Assembly (NCBI GenBank): GCA_017404125.1
Contig: JAFRCZ010000073.1
Location: 1-8,529 of the forward strand
Length of the DNA stretch: 8,529 nt
Reading direction: 5' to 3'
Origin: Methanobrevibacter sp.
GTDB lineage: Archaea; Methanobacteriota; Methanobacteria; Methanobacteriales; Methanobacteriaceae
Part shown: positions 7,232-8,529 of the stretch, piece by piece
Numbering within the stretch: the first letter of the stretch is position 1
Layout of the letters: every line of letters starts with the position of its first letter
The notes under the pieces: model-generated
The model's input: only the letters and a program-made list of their open reading frames with translations
Told to the model about the DNA's origin: nothing
Database searches by the model: none
Position numbers and translations under genes: made by a program

Positions 7232-8470
7232 CTACTTTTTAAGTGCAAAGAAAGCTATTGGCAAAGCAAGCAAGGTAATGAATGAAGAAATAAAGTAAAC
7301 AGGAGCATATCCACTGCTTGCAGTTACAAAAGATCCGAGCAATGCAGGACCGAATCCCATTGTTCCATCACAAAATATATAAAATGTTGAAATCGCATAA
7401 GGACGACGATTAACAGTAGTGTCCCTTGTAACAATAGCTGTACAAGCGGAATTCAATGTACCAAAACCTAATGCTGCACATACTGCACAAATCAAAACTG
7501 TTATGGTTGAAGGCATCCAAGCAACTAAAAACAGCCCTATTGCCTGGGCTATGATTCCTATAAAGCAGATTATCCTATCCCCGTAATTATCCTGTATTTT
7601 ACCTGCAATAGGCCTGGATGCAACTAAAACGATTGAATAGACTAAAAAGAATAATGAAAATGCACTTACCAAATCCACTTCAACTGCATAAAGCCTGTAA
7701 AATGACAAAATGGAAACATATCCTAAGCTTGTAAGCGCTGTAAAAAGAGAAACAGGTATTGCAGGAACTTCAAGGATTTTATCTATGATGCTGCGGAATT
7801 TTCCTTTTTCTTCTATGGAAACATCATCTTCCATAAACTCATTGGCAATATTGCTTTCAATCTCCAGATTATGCCTGGTTTCATATTTGGCAACATCTAA
7901 AATGAGAATGCACACCAATGCGATGAAAGAAAAAGCTGTAGCAAGGCCAAATGAACCTACAGCTCCCCAATTGTCATAGAAGAATCCGGAGATATAAGGA
8001 CCTAAACCAACTGCAATTGTAGTTCCCAGCATAAAGTATCCAAATGCTTCTCCAAAACGTTTTTTAGGCAAAATAGCACTTGCAATAGTTACAATAGCAT
8101 TTGCAGAAGCACCGAATCCAAGCCCATGAATAAATCTTACAATCAGAAGAAGAGTCACATTATTTGCAAAAAAGTAGAAAATACATGCTAAAAAATGAAT
8201 GCTTAAGAAAATAACAGCTAACTTTTTCCAATTTCTCCTTTCTAGTGCATTAGCTGAGTAAATTCTAGAACAAAGCCCTCCAAAAATGTATATTCCAGAT
8301 ACAAGACCTGCAATGGTGGCGCTTGTACCCATAGCGGTAGCATGTTCAGTTACAGTAGACATCAGCGCATACATTACAAGAGCTGAAAAGAGCAATGCTC
8401 CAAATATTAAAAAGAAGTCTTTTGTAAATATCTTATCATCATTTTGATTAATTGTTCTAGAACTATTCAT
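7232..8470 (-). CDS. Major facilitator superfamily transporter, probable drug:H+ antiporter-like exporter
   Basis: The 412-residue protein has about 12 hydrophobic helices in two halves, with a charged cytoplasmic loop at about 192-230 (IESNIANEFMEDD) after helix 6. MFS signatures are visible. A motif A-like loop lies between helices 2 and 3 (GGLCSRIYSANALERRNWKK), motif B at RFIHGLGFGA (about 112-121), a motif C-like LGTTIAVGLGPYISG in helix 5, and a second motif A in the other half (SRPIAGKIQDNYGDR). Motif C points to an exporter of the DHA1 or AraJ-like kind; the substrate cannot be told. I chose the ATG at 8470 over the TTG directly before it. No Shine-Dalgarno site precedes either, and the TATA box places the transcript start at about the start codon, so translation is probably leaderless. 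The gene is complete and is the furthest upstream in the window, with its own promoter. Confidence 0.9.
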   Translation of the reverse strand: MNSSRTINQNDDKIFTKDFFLIFGALLFSALVMYALMSTVTEHATAMGTSATIAGLVSGIYIFGGLCSRIYSANALERRNWKKLAVIFLSIHFLACIFYFFANNVTLLLIVRFIHGLGFGASANAIVTIASAILPKKRFGEAFGYFMLGTTIAVGLGPYISGFFYDNWGAVGSFGLATAFSFIALVCILILDVAKYETRHNLEIESNIANEFMEDDVSIEEKGKFRSIIDKILEVPAIPVSLFTALTSLGYVSILSFYRLYAVEVDLVSAFSLFFLVYSIVLVASRPIAGKIQDNYGDRIICFIGIIAQAIGLFLVAWMPSTITVLICAVCAALGFGTLNSACTAIVTRDTTVNRRPYAISTFYIFCDGTMGFGPALLGSFVTASSGYAPVYFISSFITLLALPIAFFALKK

Positions 8471-8486
8471 CAATTAAATTATGTAA

Positions 8487-8497
8487 TTTTATATATA
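8487..8497 (-). promoter_or_regulatory. TATA box of the MFS gene, predicting a leaderless mRNA
   Basis: TATATATAAAA on the minus strand is centred about 22-24 bases before the TTG/ATG start. Archaeal TATA boxes lie about 26 bases before the transcript start, so transcription should begin within a few bases of the start codon. The lack of any ribosome binding site agrees with this. Confidence 0.55.
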
Positions 8498-8529
8498 CAA
8501 AAATTATTAACAAAATAAAAATATTAAAA

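Noticed and set aside
7169..7234. Readthrough of the MFS TAG codon (for example pyrrolysine) into the in-frame remnant
   Set aside because: The remnant duplicates an ending the protein already has, including its own stop, so a decayed gene copy explains it better. No pyrrolysine genes are visible and this lineage is not known for them.
5835..7979. Plus-strand frames at 5835-6056 and 7710-7979
   Set aside because: Both are shadows opposite well-conserved parts of the DUF2207 and MFS genes.

Overview
The window looks like a piece of a methanogenic archaeon close to Methanobrevibacter (Methanobacteriales). The evidence is a very AT-rich sequence, Shine-Dalgarno sites of the archaeal GGAGGTGA type, TATA boxes in place of bacterial -10/-35 promoters, oligo-T termination regions, and a giant Asn-rich adhesin-like protein of the kind these methanogens carry in large families. 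The genus is inferred from sequence character; no marker gene is present.

All four genes lie on the minus strand, so they read from the right edge to the left. First (8470 to 7232) is a 12-helix major facilitator superfamily exporter with a TATA box placed so that its mRNA is probably leaderless. Just past its stop, at about 7162-7207, is a decayed second copy of the end of an MFS gene. A noncoding gap of about 300 bases carries this scar and the promoter region of the next gene.

Next come lemA (6922 to 6368) and a DUF2207 membrane protein (6260 to 4473). They are 107 bases apart with no obvious terminator between them, and they form a likely two-gene operon. LemA and DUF2207 proteins are often encoded together and are suspected to act together at the membrane, but neither has a settled biochemical role. 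The leader in front of DUF2207 holds alternating GGAGA and TCTCC segments, the last of which is the ribosome binding site itself. The operon ends in a stem-loop that contains the DUF2207 stop codon, followed by long T-runs.

After a 371-base AT-rich gap, almost half of the window (4101 to 1, running off the left edge) is one open frame of 1367 codons with a TTG start. It encodes a secreted adhesin-like protein: signal peptide, Asn-rich right-handed beta-helix, a linking domain, four DUF11 (TIGR01451-type) repeats about 120 residues apart, an acidic then basic stalk, and the start of a C-terminal membrane anchor. Its stop codon lies just outside the window.

The window is therefore cell-envelope biology: an exporter, a two-gene membrane module of unknown function and a surface adhesin. 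I see no defence system, CRISPR array, transposase, tRNA or rRNA. The less ordinary points are the MFS remnant, the possible attenuator-like DUF2207 leader, and the stop-codon terminator hairpin.
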